A stretch of DNA of 41,698 nt from Candidatus Poribacteria bacterium. Its GTDB lineage: Bacteria > Poribacteria > WGA-4E > WGA-3G. Position 1 is the stretch's first letter. Every line of letters starts with the position of its first letter. The stretch lies in the NCBI GenBank assembly GCA_028820845.1, contig JAPPII010000030.1, forward strand, positions 1-41,698. Reading direction: 5' to 3'. Under the pieces are notes generated by a model. The model saw only the letters and a list, made by a program, of their open reading frames with translations. It was not told the DNA's origin and did no database searches. The position numbers and the translations under genes were made by a program. Of the stretch, positions 16,354 through 24,597 are shown piece by piece.

Positions 16354-17523
16354 TCATAATCCGGAGGGAACTGATTGCTGACTGCTGACCGCTGATAGCC
16401 CTTGTAACAACCGCTCACATTCCTCAAGCACCCGTGCCACTTCGATTGTGTGCATACACGGCGAGGTCCCATCTGGTAATGCCTGACACCCGTATTCAAA
16501 TCCCAAATTCAGACACGGGCTGCACGGTAACTCCGCACAGACGACACCCGCCTTATGACTCCAAGGTCCCCATTGGGCGAAATTCGTCGGACCGTGCAAC
16601 CCAACGACACGGGTACCCGCCGCCGCCGCAAGGTGCATCGGACCGCAGTTCCCGCTGACAACGAGAGTCGCCGCTGCAAAGAGTGCCGCAAGTTGATTAA
16701 CGTCCGTCCGTCCGGCAAGCACTACTGATCGCTGTTTCGTCCACTTTGCAATTTCTTTAGAAACTTCTACCTCTCCCGGCGCACCCGTCAAAACAATTTG
16801 TCCACTGTACCGTGCGACGAGTGTGTTTGCCAAAGTGGCGTAACGTTCCGGGGACCAGCGTCGCCTCGGTTCACCGCGCCTCCCTGCTTCTGGGTGTAGC
16901 ACAAAAAGGGGTTGTTCCAGTGAGATACCCTCTTCTACCAAGGTTTGATGCACCCATGTCTGTTCCACTTCGCTGTACCAGACTTCAAGCCCGAATTCAA
17001 GCGTTGAGCATCCCAATCGTGCTACAAGGTCTAAGAAGTTCCGAACCTCATGCCGTCCGGCGGTGTGTGGCACTGATGTTGTGAAGAGGAAATGGCGATA
17101 TTGCCCGTGCGTCCGAAACCCAATCCGCATCGGGGCACCGCTTGCATAAGCGAGAAGCGCGCTCAATCGGGGCCAATGCTCCAGATCAATTGCCCAGTCG
17201 AAGCCTTCCTGTCGGAGCTGTGCAAACAACTCCCGTTCCGGCGTACGGAAACGGATACGTTTATCAATATACGGGCAGTGTGTCAAATAGTTCAGATTCG
17301 TTGGTGAGGCTAATATCGTGAATTCTGCGTTAGGAAAGGCGTGTCGGACAGCACGGATAGCAGGGATAGCCAGAATTGTATCACCCAATGCAGAGAGTTG
17401 AATGAATAAAATCTTTTTCGGTGTATCAGGTACCAGTGGGCGTGTAGGGAATAATCGGAGTAATAAATTGAGGGGAATGCCGAGATAACGGTCTAAGGAC
17501 TGTTGAAGACGGTTCGACTGCAT
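16354..17523 (-). CDS. Glycosyltransferase family 9 (heptosyltransferase-like)
   Basis: A 389-residue protein. The N-terminal domain opens with KKILFIQLSALGDTILAIPA, the GT9 signature, and the C-terminal domain carries HPEAGRRGEPRRRWSPERYA and SGNCGPMHLAAAAGT, where most members have SGDTGPMH. GT9 enzymes transfer heptose or related sugars to lipopolysaccharide core or other glycans at the inner membrane. A cysteine-rich segment (PCSPCLNLGFEYGC) near the end is common in the family. The last residues (LSAVSSQQSVPSGL) are encoded by a GCTGACTGCTGACCGCTGATAG repeat, suggesting that the original stop was overwritten. It is the last gene of a minus-strand set beginning at 20610, 36 bases after the lipoprotein gene. 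The ribosome-binding site is weak. Confidence 0.85.
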   Translation of the reverse strand: MQSNRLQQSLDRYLGIPLNLLLRLFPTRPLVPDTPKKILFIQLSALGDTILAIPAIRAVRHAFPNAEFTILASPTNLNYLTHCPYIDKRIRFRTPERELFAQLRQEGFDWAIDLEHWPRLSALLAYASGAPMRIGFRTHGQYRHFLFTTSVPHTAGRHEVRNFLDLVARLGCSTLEFGLEVWYSEVEQTWVHQTLVEEGISLEQPLFVLHPEAGRRGEPRRRWSPERYATLANTLVARYSGQIVLTGAPGEVEVSKEIAKWTKQRSVVLAGRTDVNQLAALFAAATLVVSGNCGPMHLAAAAGTRVVGLHGPTNFAQWGPWSHKAGVVCAELPCSPCLNLGFEYGCQALPDGTSPCMHTIEVARVLEECERLLQGLSAVSSQQSVPSGL

Positions 17524-17559
17524 GACCTACAATATCCTAAACATGATTAACACCGCAGA

Positions 17560-18171
17560 CTATGGCGATGCTGTGTCATACCCGTACAATTCGATCTCGG
17601 CGATGTCGGCGAGTGCCGTCGTCGGTCCGGTTATAAAATAGCGGTATCGTCCGCGTCGGATATTGCCGTCAGAGGTCTGCACGTTCTCCCGCCGCATCTG
17701 GACATTCTCACGTCTACGCGCCGCGTCCTCCGTTGTCCGCCGCACTACCACTTTAATACCTGATGTCATAACAACTTTGTTGAAGCGGATGTCGATGATT
17801 GGGTCTTTGTTGCTTCGGCGGTCGTAGATTTTATCCCACTCCCCACGGGAATTAAAGGCGTGAAGTTCAAACTCCTCAAGGTTCGTAGAGTGAATCACAA
17901 TGCGATAGATTGACTTCTTTTCTGGAAGGTAAACAATCGCCTCTGATGGGATGTCGATGTCCGTTCCTGCGCTACCAGACCCCTGCTTGCGTTGGGATTG
18001 ACCAATAGTTTCTGGGTTATCATCAATAAATGCCGGATCGCTTGCCGTTGCCCCCGGCAAGAGGGCGTAGTTCTCGCTCCACTTCTGTCCGAGGGTGCAA
18101 CCCCAGCAGAAACACAATATCCCCAAGAGCATGTATTTGCAAGTGCTGAATCCGTTTAAGTTTCTGCTCAC
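17560..18171 (-). CDS. Putative lipoprotein, discoidin (F5/8-type)-like
   Basis: A 203-residue exported protein. GTG at 18171 is chosen because GGAGG lies six bases upstream and the GTGA overlaps the stop of the preceding gene; an internal ATG at 18132 is less well placed. The N-terminus has a hydrophobic stretch ending FCWGC that could be a lipobox. The rest reads as a beta-sandwich with galactose-binding-like text (IYRIVIHSTNLEEFELHAF, then ADIAEIELYGYD), similar to discoidin domains. A tandem RRENVQ repeat lies around residues 150-165. Translational coupling to the peptidase gene suggests that the two lipoproteins act together at the envelope. The family call is tentative. Confidence 0.6.
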   Translation of the reverse strand: MSRNLNGFSTCKYMLLGILCFCWGCTLGQKWSENYALLPGATASDPAFIDDNPETIGQSQRKQGSGSAGTDIDIPSEAIVYLPEKKSIYRIVIHSTNLEEFELHAFNSRGEWDKIYDRRSNKDPIIDIRFNKVVMTSGIKVVVRRTTEDAARRRENVQMRRENVQTSDGNIRRGRYRYFITGPTTALADIAEIELYGYDTASP

Positions 18172-19157
18172 GGTTGCCTCCGGATTTGACTGTTCATCTC
18201 ATCAATCTGTTTCAGAATGTCCTCTTTTGTGAGTGATCGCACCTTAAACTGTAGTTCCGTAAAGAAGGGCACCAAATCCTCACCCGCTGCTTTACTGAGA
18301 TAATAAACAAGAAAACTCGTCCGCATTTTGCCCTCAAGTCTTTGGTGGAGCGCGTCGGCTTCCATCAACTCGAAAACCTTGATATAAAAATCGTTGCCGT
18401 ACCGTTCGCGCAACTCAGAGACGAGGGTATAAGAATATCTATAGCGCCACTGCGTCAGGGGACCGCCATCGAGGTGGCCACCCCAGTTCTCCAATTGATT
18501 CACACCGTCGAGATCAACCCTTAAATCCCCTTTGAGGCTGTCAAATTTCGGATGTGTTCCACCCTGAGCATATTCTGTCTGAATTAGCACGGCGATGCCT
18601 TCGGAGAACCAGACGGGTAGGAAATAGATATTTGTAAAAGCGTGTGTCAACTCGTGTGCCCGGACGCCGTGCTTCTCATACATCGCCAGCGGAAAATCCA
18701 TCTTAATCCCATTGACAAATTTCAGGTACCGCCCGTTCTGGAATCCGTAGCGATAGTTTGTTGTCGTCGTCGCGGCGAGTCTGGTGCCTTGATAGATGTC
18801 GTGCAACGTCACGTGGATTTTATGCTGCGGTCGGAAACCGAAAAGTCGGTTCATTGCGTCGTAGAGGCTCTCCATATAACCGAGGGCACTCCGAGCGAAC
18901 GACTCACGCTCCTCGGCGGAGTCGAGTTCTGGATGCCCGTACAAATCTTTCGCGAAAGTCAGTGTGTAATGATCGCTCGTACTGTACAGCGCGTCGGGTT
19001 GTCTAATTTCGATTGTTGCATTCGAGGGTCTGAGCATCAGCGAACCGGCATTCCGCTCTTCGAGTATCCGTTTCTCACGACGTTGCTGTGCTTCCTGTAA
19101 CGCCGTACAACCGTTGCCAACAAACGCGGCAATAAACAACACGACCGTAATTCGCAT
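18168..19157 (-). CDS. Exported gluzincin-type metallopeptidase (peptidase MA-like)
   Basis: A 329-residue protein from ATG 19157. An in-frame start at 19301 is rejected because it would be translated through the palindrome at 19171-19190 and lacks an N-terminal signal. From 19157 the protein opens MRITVVLFIAAFVGNGC, a signal peptide with a possible but imperfect lipobox. The zinc motif HELTH is followed by FTNIYFLPVWFSEGIAV, where the glutamate of SEG is the expected third ligand, as in peptidase MA/M1-like gluzincins. It probably cleaves peptides or proteins at the cell surface. It is followed directly by the discoidin-like lipoprotein and preceded by the sulfatase-fold hydrolase. Confidence 0.75.
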   Translation of the reverse strand: MRITVVLFIAAFVGNGCTALQEAQQRREKRILEERNAGSLMLRPSNATIEIRQPDALYSTSDHYTLTFAKDLYGHPELDSAEERESFARSALGYMESLYDAMNRLFGFRPQHKIHVTLHDIYQGTRLAATTTTNYRYGFQNGRYLKFVNGIKMDFPLAMYEKHGVRAHELTHAFTNIYFLPVWFSEGIAVLIQTEYAQGGTHPKFDSLKGDLRVDLDGVNQLENWGGHLDGGPLTQWRYRYSYTLVSELRERYGNDFYIKVFELMEADALHQRLEGKMRTSFLVYYLSKAAGEDLVPFFTELQFKVRSLTKEDILKQIDEMNSQIRRQP

Positions 19158-19170
19158 CCAGACTCGGTAG

Positions 19171-19190
19171 GCACGGTTTCCTAACCGTGC
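19171..19190. repeat. REP-like palindrome (GCACGGTT variant)
   Basis: GCACGGTTTCCTAACCGTGC, an 8-bp stem with a four-base loop, in the 85-base gap between the hydrolase and peptidase genes. Confidence 0.75.
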
Positions 19191-19242
19191 TGGGATCGAG
19201 AAAAAAAGGTTCTGACTATTTCTACGTTTCACGATTCGCCTC

Positions 19243-20610
19243 TCAAAGCGGCACGGCTCTTGATTTATCACCAATCCGCCGCATGGTAATATCTTGGACA
19301 AGCGTTGGGTCAGGTAGCCCTGTTTCAGCGAGTCGGTGTTCCAAGAACGCCTCCATATCGCCTTTCAGGCGTGCAACGACGATGTCCGCTTCCTCAGCAA
19401 GGTTGTAGACCTCGTCCGGATCCTCTTCAAGGTCATAGAGTTCCAAATCCGGCGTGTTGTAAACGGCAGGTGTCCCCCCTGTCTCAACAATCAATTTCCA
19501 TTTTTGCGTCTGCCACCCGCGTTTTTTCATCCAACCGCATTCTGTGAGGTAGATAGCCTCCGTCGTTCCAGCGTCGCTCCCGTTCTCCATCAGGCTCCGC
19601 AGGCTGCTGCCCTCCATGTTTTCACGTTCTGCGATTGCTGTCAACCCCGCATAATCGAGGACCGTCGGCGCAATATCAGTGAGCCGCACGAGACCACCGA
19701 GCCGTTGCCCATCGGAAATAAGCGCGGGACAGTGAACGATTAAGGGAACATGACAGTTGGTCTCATACAACCCATGGTGGTCATACCAGAGTTCGTGTTC
19801 GTCAAGCTCCTCGCCGTGGTCTGCTGTGATGATGAGGAGCGTCTCCTCAAGTTGTCCGCAATCTTGTAGATATCGGAAGAGTTGCGCTAGACAAGCATCC
19901 ATATAAGCAATCGAGGCATCATACTGAGCGTTGACATACCGCCTATCCCGCCAGAGCCGTTTCTTGGCGATGTTTTCTGGATCTGTCGGATCCGGCGTGC
20001 ACATCCACTGTCGGAAGTAGTCCGTAAAGGGTTCATGAGCATAGACAGCGTCCATACTTCGATTGTTCGGATCACATTCGTCACCGCTGTAAAACATCCG
20101 TTCAAACGGGAGCGGCGGCAAATATGGGGTGTGTGGATCCCAGTAGTGCAGAAAAGCGAACCAAGGTTTATCCTGCGCTTGTGCGAGATCCAACAATTCT
20201 ATTGCCGTTTCGTTAACCGCCTCCGCCTTACGAGCGTTCCGATAACTGTTATCCCATTGGTAGCCTCGGTAATGCGTTTCTGGAAAACCTCGCTGAAACC
20301 AACGTCGCAAATTATCCGCAGCGACGGTAAAGTAACCCGCCTCGCGCAACAACTCGGGCACAGTCTTTATATCGTCTGATAAGTCCAACGTCCCACCTTG
20401 TGTGATGATTTGGTGGGACAAGACATCCTTGCCAGTGAATATTGTTGTATGTGCGGGGTGCGTCGGGATGTGCGGACTGATACACTTCTCAAAAAGCGTC
20501 GCTCGTTCCGCAAGCGCGTCGAGATGAGGCGTTGTCAGATTGTGATGCCCGTAGCAACTCATACTCGATGCCCGCAGCGTATCTAATGAGATAAGGATGA
20601 TATTACGCAA
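19243..20610 (-). CDS. Sulfatase-fold hydrolase lacking the formylglycine cysteine/serine
   Basis: A 455-residue protein of the alkaline phosphatase/sulfatase superfamily. Metal-binding motifs are clear: LISLDT at the N-terminus (Asp10) and ADHGEELDEH further on. The sulfatase signature is C/S-x-P-S-R; here the aligned stretch is T50-H51-P52-A53-H54 followed by TTIFTG, so the residue converted to formylglycine is a threonine and the arginine is a histidine. It therefore probably uses Thr50 as a nucleophile like phosphodiesterases or phosphotransferases of the superfamily, or has a changed role. No signal peptide is evident, so it may be cytosolic. The start is TTG at 20610 with GGAGGA nine bases upstream. 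It is the first gene of the 20610-16354 set. Confidence 0.8.
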   Translation of the reverse strand: MRNIILISLDTLRASSMSCYGHHNLTTPHLDALAERATLFEKCISPHIPTHPAHTTIFTGKDVLSHQIITQGGTLDLSDDIKTVPELLREAGYFTVAADNLRRWFQRGFPETHYRGYQWDNSYRNARKAEAVNETAIELLDLAQAQDKPWFAFLHYWDPHTPYLPPLPFERMFYSGDECDPNNRSMDAVYAHEPFTDYFRQWMCTPDPTDPENIAKKRLWRDRRYVNAQYDASIAYMDACLAQLFRYLQDCGQLEETLLIITADHGEELDEHELWYDHHGLYETNCHVPLIVHCPALISDGQRLGGLVRLTDIAPTVLDYAGLTAIAERENMEGSSLRSLMENGSDAGTTEAIYLTECGWMKKRGWQTQKWKLIVETGGTPAVYNTPDLELYDLEEDPDEVYNLAEEADIVVARLKGDMEAFLEHRLAETGLPDPTLVQDITMRRIGDKSRAVPL

Positions 20611-20626
20611 GAACGCTGTTCCTCCA

Positions 20627-20692
20627 ATCGCGAGTCGCGAGTCGCGAACCGCTATTCGCTAATAGCTAATCACGAACTCCTAACCGCTGATG
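20627..20692. repeat. GCGAGTCGCGA / AATAGCTAATCACGAAC degenerate repeat tract
   Basis: CGCGAGTCGCGAGTCGCGAA then CGCTATTCGCTAATAGCTAAT, a diverged copy of the short repeat found elsewhere. It fills the gap between the hydrolase and the aminotransferase genes. Confidence 0.6.
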
Positions 20693-20693
20693 G

Positions 20694-21839
20694 TTAATCG
20701 CCTGCAGCGACCTCCGCTGTTGCGGTCTGTGCCTCACGGATCGCTTCACACAGATAGGTGATCCCTTCGGGGATATCGTCCACGTGGCAATAAGCGTACG
20801 CCAATCGGATCGCTTTCACTGGCGCGTTTGCGTAGTGGAAGGCACTCCCGTTGCTGAAACCGACCCCCTTCTCCGCAGTGAGTTCACGGAGTTTGTCAAG
20901 GTCTGTGGTCTCTGGTAGATCTATCCAGAGGAAGAGTCCGCCTCGCGGGCGGGTCCATGTACAGATGTCGCTCACATGCTTATCAAGTGTCTCCACCACA
21001 GCGCGACATTTCGCGCCTACAGCAGCATTCGTCTTTACAAGATGTGCTTCGAGGTGCTCCATAAAGAATTCGGCAACAATCGCGCTCGCCAGCGCGCTCG
21101 TCCCGCCGTCCCATCGGTTCTGATGGATTTGTCCGTAGTACGGTTCCCGCGCCACGAAATAACCTTGTCGGACCCCTGCGCCTAAGATTTTTGAGAAAGT
21201 GGCGATAAAAATCACACGGTTCGAGGTATCCAGTTTAAAGAGCGAAGCGGGTGTCGGGGTGGATGTAAAGTCGATGTCGCCGTAGCAGTCATCTTCAACA
21301 ATGAGTGTGTCGTATGCCTTAGCCAATTCCAGCATCCGTTTCCGCCGTTCAAGCGAAAGGATCGCACCTGTCGGGTTCTGATGGTTTGAAGTCGTATAGA
21401 TGAACGACGGACGGATATTCTTGCGTTTGAGTGCTTGCAGTTTGGATTCCAGATCGTCCATATCCATACCGTCAATATAGTCCATACCGACACCCTCAAT
21501 ATTGGCTTTGAAATGCCGCATAATCCCCAAGGTACCACTGTAGGTGTATTCCTCTGTTAGCACGGTATCTCCAGGATTGATGAGCGTTCCGAGCACCAAT
21601 TCCAGTGCTTGCATAGAACCGGAGGTGATTGAGATGTTGTCTATCGGCAGTGGGACCCCTTCACGCCGTTCAAACCGCATAGATGCCAGTTCCCGTAGAC
21701 CGCGATAGCCGGATTCACCGGGATAATTAACCAGATCGCCTCCCAACTTACGAAGTGCTTTTGCACTCGCCTCAATTAAACCTTCCGTCGGAAACGTATA
21801 CGGATCCGGACGCCCACCTGTAAAAGCAAAGTCTTTCAT
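20694..21839 (-). CDS. PLP-dependent aminotransferase class I/II (2-aminoadipate aminotransferase-like)
   Basis: A 381-residue fold-type I aminotransferase. It opens FAFTGGRPDPYTFP, has NYPGESGYRGLRE and ITSGSMQALELV in the N-terminal part, SNHQNPTGAILS, VEDDCYGDIDF, and the PLP lysine in ATFSKILGAGVRQGY. This pattern is closest to LysN/MocR-type transaminases that act on 2-aminoadipate, aromatic or branched-chain substrates; the true substrate is unknown. There is no MocR DNA-binding domain. ATG 21839 is chosen over 21869 because AAGGAG lies six bases upstream and the promoter at 21879-21907 would start transcription near 21872. Confidence 0.85.
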   Translation of the reverse strand: MKDFAFTGGRPDPYTFPTEGLIEASAKALRKLGGDLVNYPGESGYRGLRELASMRFERREGVPLPIDNISITSGSMQALELVLGTLINPGDTVLTEEYTYSGTLGIMRHFKANIEGVGMDYIDGMDMDDLESKLQALKRKNIRPSFIYTTSNHQNPTGAILSLERRKRMLELAKAYDTLIVEDDCYGDIDFTSTPTPASLFKLDTSNRVIFIATFSKILGAGVRQGYFVAREPYYGQIHQNRWDGGTSALASAIVAEFFMEHLEAHLVKTNAAVGAKCRAVVETLDKHVSDICTWTRPRGGLFLWIDLPETTDLDKLRELTAEKGVGFSNGSAFHYANAPVKAIRLAYAYCHVDDIPEGITYLCEAIREAQTATAEVAAGD

Positions 21840-21878
21840 AGTATACTCCTTTTTCTCAGCAGATGCCATATAAGCGTA

Positions 21879-21907
21879 ATTATAACAGACTTATGAAAAA
21901 AAAACAA
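21879..21907 (-). promoter_or_regulatory. Sigma-70 promoter of the aminotransferase gene
   Basis: On the minus strand: TTGTTT (21907-21902), 17 bases, TATAAT (21884-21879). Divergent from the plus-strand promoter at 21930. Confidence 0.6.
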
Positions 21908-21929
21908 TAAGGTGAATTCTGATTTTTGA

Positions 21930-21958
21930 TTGCAACAAAGAATCGTCTATGATAAAAT
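21930..21958 (+). promoter_or_regulatory. Sigma-70 promoter of the small membrane protein gene
   Basis: TTGCAA (21930-21935), 17 bases, TAAAAT (21953-21958), about 90 bases upstream of the TTG start at 22051. Confidence 0.55.
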
Positions 21959-22050
21959 AAATGAACGCCATAAGGTGATGTAACTGTAAAACTTGCATTG
22001 GTGCCAAAGTGAGTTCGGTATGAAATAGAATACATAGGTCGGAGGTGCCC

Positions 22051-22497
22051 TTGAAAGCATTTCTGCGAAAACATCGAGAATTTTGGAAAACAGGAAAGAC
22101 AAATTTTGCGCTTACCGTAGGTTTGAGGCTTGGAAGCCTCTTTTTCGGCTATGCTATTTATGAAGAGGTAGGGGCTGGATGGAAAGGATATAAATCGTTC
22201 CGTATCGTGCTAACCGATACATCAGTGTTTATCCCTGTTGGTGGATTAGTCGCTGGTGTTCTAACGCTCATAGGAGATTTAATGATGTTATGGTCAGATA
22301 GATCAGAGAAACGGATTCAAGAAGCCGCTGCCAAAGCCGCTGCCGAAGCTGCTGCCGAAGCCGCTGTCAAAGCTAGAGCCGAAGGCGTTGAGGAAGGCAA
22401 AAAGGAGCTCGCTCAAAAGGTCCTCGCTTGGAACCTTCGTCGAATAGAGGCAGAAAGAAGGAACGAGCCTTTTTACGAACCGCCTCCAACCGAGTAG
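22051..22497 (+). CDS. Small membrane protein with C-terminal AWNxRR...EPPP motif (family 2 of 2 in window)
   Basis: A 148-residue protein, unrecognised family. TTG at 22051 is chosen because GGAGG (22041-22045) precedes it by five bases; a GTG at 22045 overlaps that site. It has hydrophobic segments near residues 20-42 and 60-85, an Ala/Glu-rich predicted coiled coil (AAAKAAAEAAAEAA) and a tail LAWNLRRIEAERRNEPFYEPPPTE broken by few changes from that of the protein at 10490-10948. Both proteins have two membrane segments, a repetitive helix of variable sequence and the fixed tail. The function is unknown; a membrane scaffold is a guess. Confidence 0.7.
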   Translation: MKAFLRKHREFWKTGKTNFALTVGLRLGSLFFGYAIYEEVGAGWKGYKSFRIVLTDTSVFIPVGGLVAGVLTLIGDLMMLWSDRSEKRIQEAAAKAAAEAAAEAAVKARAEGVEEGKKELAQKVLAWNLRRIEAERRNEPFYEPPPTE

Positions 22498-22520
22498 TGT
22501 GTAGCCCGAAAAATACGGAA

Positions 22521-23003
22521 ATGGCAACCCAAAACTCGCTCCGAAATCTCACATTTGAACCGATGTGCTTATCTGACCTACAACAGGTCCTGGACATAGA
22601 AAACGAATGCTTCGAGGACCCATGGAGCGCGACCTATTTTACACTGTCCCTGAAGCGACCGAGATCTTATGATTTTTTTTACGTTGCGCGGTGCGAAGAC
22701 ACCATCCTGGGTTACATCGTGTTCGCTGTTCTCTATGAAGAAGCGCATATTTTAAATATTGCAGTGCCAATTGCCTATCGCGGACAAGGTATCGGCAAAT
22801 ATCTCCTCGCTTCAGCTTTAGAGATGATAGCCGCACACGACGGACGCGAGGTCTTCTTGGAGGTCGCTGTCAATAACTTACCAGCACAATACCTCTACAG
22901 ACAGTTCGGGTTCCGCATCTATGGCACCCGCAAAAACTACTACGGTCGTCATAAGGACGCTTACCTTTTTCGCAAAGGAGCACCAGAAACCGATGCTACT
23001 TAA
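22521..23003 (+). CDS. rimI: Ribosomal protein alanine N-acetyltransferase RimI-like (GNAT)
   Basis: A 160-residue GNAT enzyme. The pattern IENECFEDPWSATYF at the N-terminus, ILNIAVPIAYRGQGIGKYLL (the acetyl-CoA loop) and FLEVAVNNLPAQYLYRQFGF are the RimI signature. It would acetylate the N-terminal alanine of bS18 or other proteins. ATG 22521 is preferred; the open frame upstream runs through the end of the membrane protein gene. The gene starts 23 bases after that stop and overlaps the next gene by 11 bases. Confidence 0.85.
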   Translation: MATQNSLRNLTFEPMCLSDLQQVLDIENECFEDPWSATYFTLSLKRPRSYDFFYVARCEDTILGYIVFAVLYEEAHILNIAVPIAYRGQGIGKYLLASALEMIAAHDGREVFLEVAVNNLPAQYLYRQFGFRIYGTRKNYYGRHKDAYLFRKGAPETDAT

Positions 23004-23772
23004 CATTTTAAGCCAGACCTTTTCAGCCACTGAAACCCTCTCACTCTCAACCCGCCGACAGGAGGCGCGGACGGCTGGCAGGAACGGTTGGCGTATCATT
23101 GAAGAAGAGGTCCACTGGAACCCCGCTGAAACGGCTATTGTCGTCGTTGATATGTGGAACGAACACTGGTCTTGGGGTGCGACAGAGCGCGTAAATGTGA
23201 TGGCACCTCGGATGAACATCGTGCTTGGACGGGCAAGGGAAAGCGGCGTTCATATTATCCATGCACCCTCCGACACAATGGACTTCTACGAGGCGCACCC
23301 GGCGCGCCAATCGGTCTTAGCATTACCACATGCTCAACCGCCACCTGAACGGGAATTACCTGATCCACCCTTGCCTGTTGATGCCTCCGATGGTGGTTCA
23401 GACACCGGCGAAACCGATACCTACAAAGCGTGGCACCGGCAACATCCTGTCATTGAGATTGCTGACGCAGATGCCATCAGTGATAACGGACAAGAGGTCT
23501 ACAATCTTTTTCATCACAAGGGTATTAAGAATATCATCTTCATGGGGGTGCACACCAATATGTGTGTCCTCGGACGCTCTTTTGCGATTAAACAGATGGT
23601 TCGTTGGGGTTTCAATGCCGTTCTTGCACGTGATCTCACAGATGCGATGTATAATCCGTTTAAGCCGCCTTATGTTAGTCACGAAGAAGGCACGCAGCTC
23701 ATCATTGAGTATATTGAGAAATTCTGGTGTCCCACAATCCTCAGTGGTGATTTAACAACTCCGAAAGCCTAA
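22993..23772 (+). CDS. Cysteine hydrolase of the isochorismatase family
   Basis: A 259-residue protein. The catalytic set is visible: aspartate in VVVDMWNEHW (about residue 51) and cysteine in MGVHTNMCVLGRSF (about residue 195). An insertion rich in proline and aspartate around residues 115-145 is longer than in typical members. The family hydrolyses amides or vinyl ethers (nicotinamidase, isochorismatase, N-carbamoyl amidases). ATG 22993 follows AAAGGAG by 11 bases and overlaps the end of rimI; an upstream in-frame start at 22921 lies deeper inside rimI and is less likely. Confidence 0.8.
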   Translation: MLLNILSQTFSATETLSLSTRRQEARTAGRNGWRIIEEEVHWNPAETAIVVVDMWNEHWSWGATERVNVMAPRMNIVLGRARESGVHIIHAPSDTMDFYEAHPARQSVLALPHAQPPPERELPDPPLPVDASDGGSDTGETDTYKAWHRQHPVIEIADADAISDNGQEVYNLFHHKGIKNIIFMGVHTNMCVLGRSFAIKQMVRWGFNAVLARDLTDAMYNPFKPPYVSHEEGTQLIIEYIEKFWCPTILSGDLTTPKA

Positions 23773-23806
23773 TCAACATTCCTTTGAATCTTCCCTTAAA
23801 TAGGTA

Positions 23807-23827
23807 GGTGCGGTTTTTAACCGCACC
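23807..23827. repeat. REP palindrome and decayed repeats between 23773 and 24000
   Basis: GGTGCGGTTTTTAACCGCACC followed by GTTCTTCC, of the same subtype as the repeats upstream of the RAYT gene. The rest of 23773-24000 is low-complexity text made of CTGACCGCTGACAGCCGACCGC and AATACCTACC units. No gene is seen. Confidence 0.8.
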
Positions 23828-23999
23828 GTTCTTCCCAACCTCACCGATTCTCCTTACTCAATCCATTTTCCCAATCATCTTGTAAATCCTGATTCTGATA
23901 AGAAAATAGCTGTTGGCAATTAGCAAATACCTACCACCTATACCCAATACCTACCCGATTACTGACCGCTGACAGCCGACCGCCATATAGTGATTTTAG

Positions 24000-24028
24000 T
24001 TGCAATTTGACGGGAAATGTGGTATCAT
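24000..24028 (+). promoter_or_regulatory. Sigma-70 promoter of the HNH-rnpA-yidDC-jag cluster
   Basis: TTGCAA (24000-24005), 17 bases, TATCAT (24023-24028), about 53 bases before the GTG at 24082. Confidence 0.6.
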
Positions 24029-24081
24029 ACATAAAGAGTTAATGTGGTTAGAACCGATCATTCAAGTTAGAGGAGCTGCAA

Positions 24082-24594
24082 GTGGAAATATCTGTCTTAG
24101 TACTTAATGCAAGTTATGAAGCAATCAACGTTTGCAACCTCCGGCGTGCGATGAAAATGGTTTTCAAAGGCACCGCACAGACGGAAGAAGTCTCTGACCT
24201 TAAGATTCATTCACCCAGTGCTGCAATAAAAGTACCACATGTAATTCGTTTGGTGAACTACGTGCATGTCCCACGGAGTGTCGTCAAATTTTCACGGAAG
24301 AATGTCCTCGTCCGAGATCATTACACGTGTCAGTACTGCTATGGTGAGTTCCCAACAGCACAACTCACGCTCGACCATGTGATACCGATTTCGCGGGGTG
24401 GACAAACGAACTGGGAAAATGTTGTGACGGCGTGCAAGAAATGTAATAATAAAAAAGGAAATAAAATGCTCTACGAGACACAACTCACACTCGCACGCCA
24501 GCCCAAAACACCATCAATATTAACGTATTTACAACTCAACCGTCATTTTCGAGGATGCCATCCGTCGTGGAGAAAATATCTGTATCTCAATTGA
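24082..24594 (+). CDS. HNH endonuclease family protein
   Basis: A 170-residue protein. It starts with GTG at 24082 after AGAGGAG. Residues about 90-135 form an HNH_5-type domain: zinc ligands CQYC and CKKC, and the active-site part LDHVIPISRGGQTNWENVV. The N-terminal text (VLVLNASYEAINVCNLRRAM) is the usual companion of this subfamily, which is widespread in non-mobile contexts and probably has a DNA repair or processing role. It sits three bases upstream of rnpA, where rpmH (bL34) is normally found. Confidence 0.85.
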   Translation: MEISVLVLNASYEAINVCNLRRAMKMVFKGTAQTEEVSDLKIHSPSAAIKVPHVIRLVNYVHVPRSVVKFSRKNVLVRDHYTCQYCYGEFPTAQLTLDHVIPISRGGQTNWENVVTACKKCNNKKGNKMLYETQLTLARQPKTPSILTYLQLNRHFRGCHPSWRKYLYLN

Positions 24595-24597
24595 ATC

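Noticed and set aside
19158-19301. Longer start of the metallopeptidase at 19301
   Set aside because: It runs through the REP-like palindrome and overlaps the previous gene. The ATG at 19157 gives a signal peptide.
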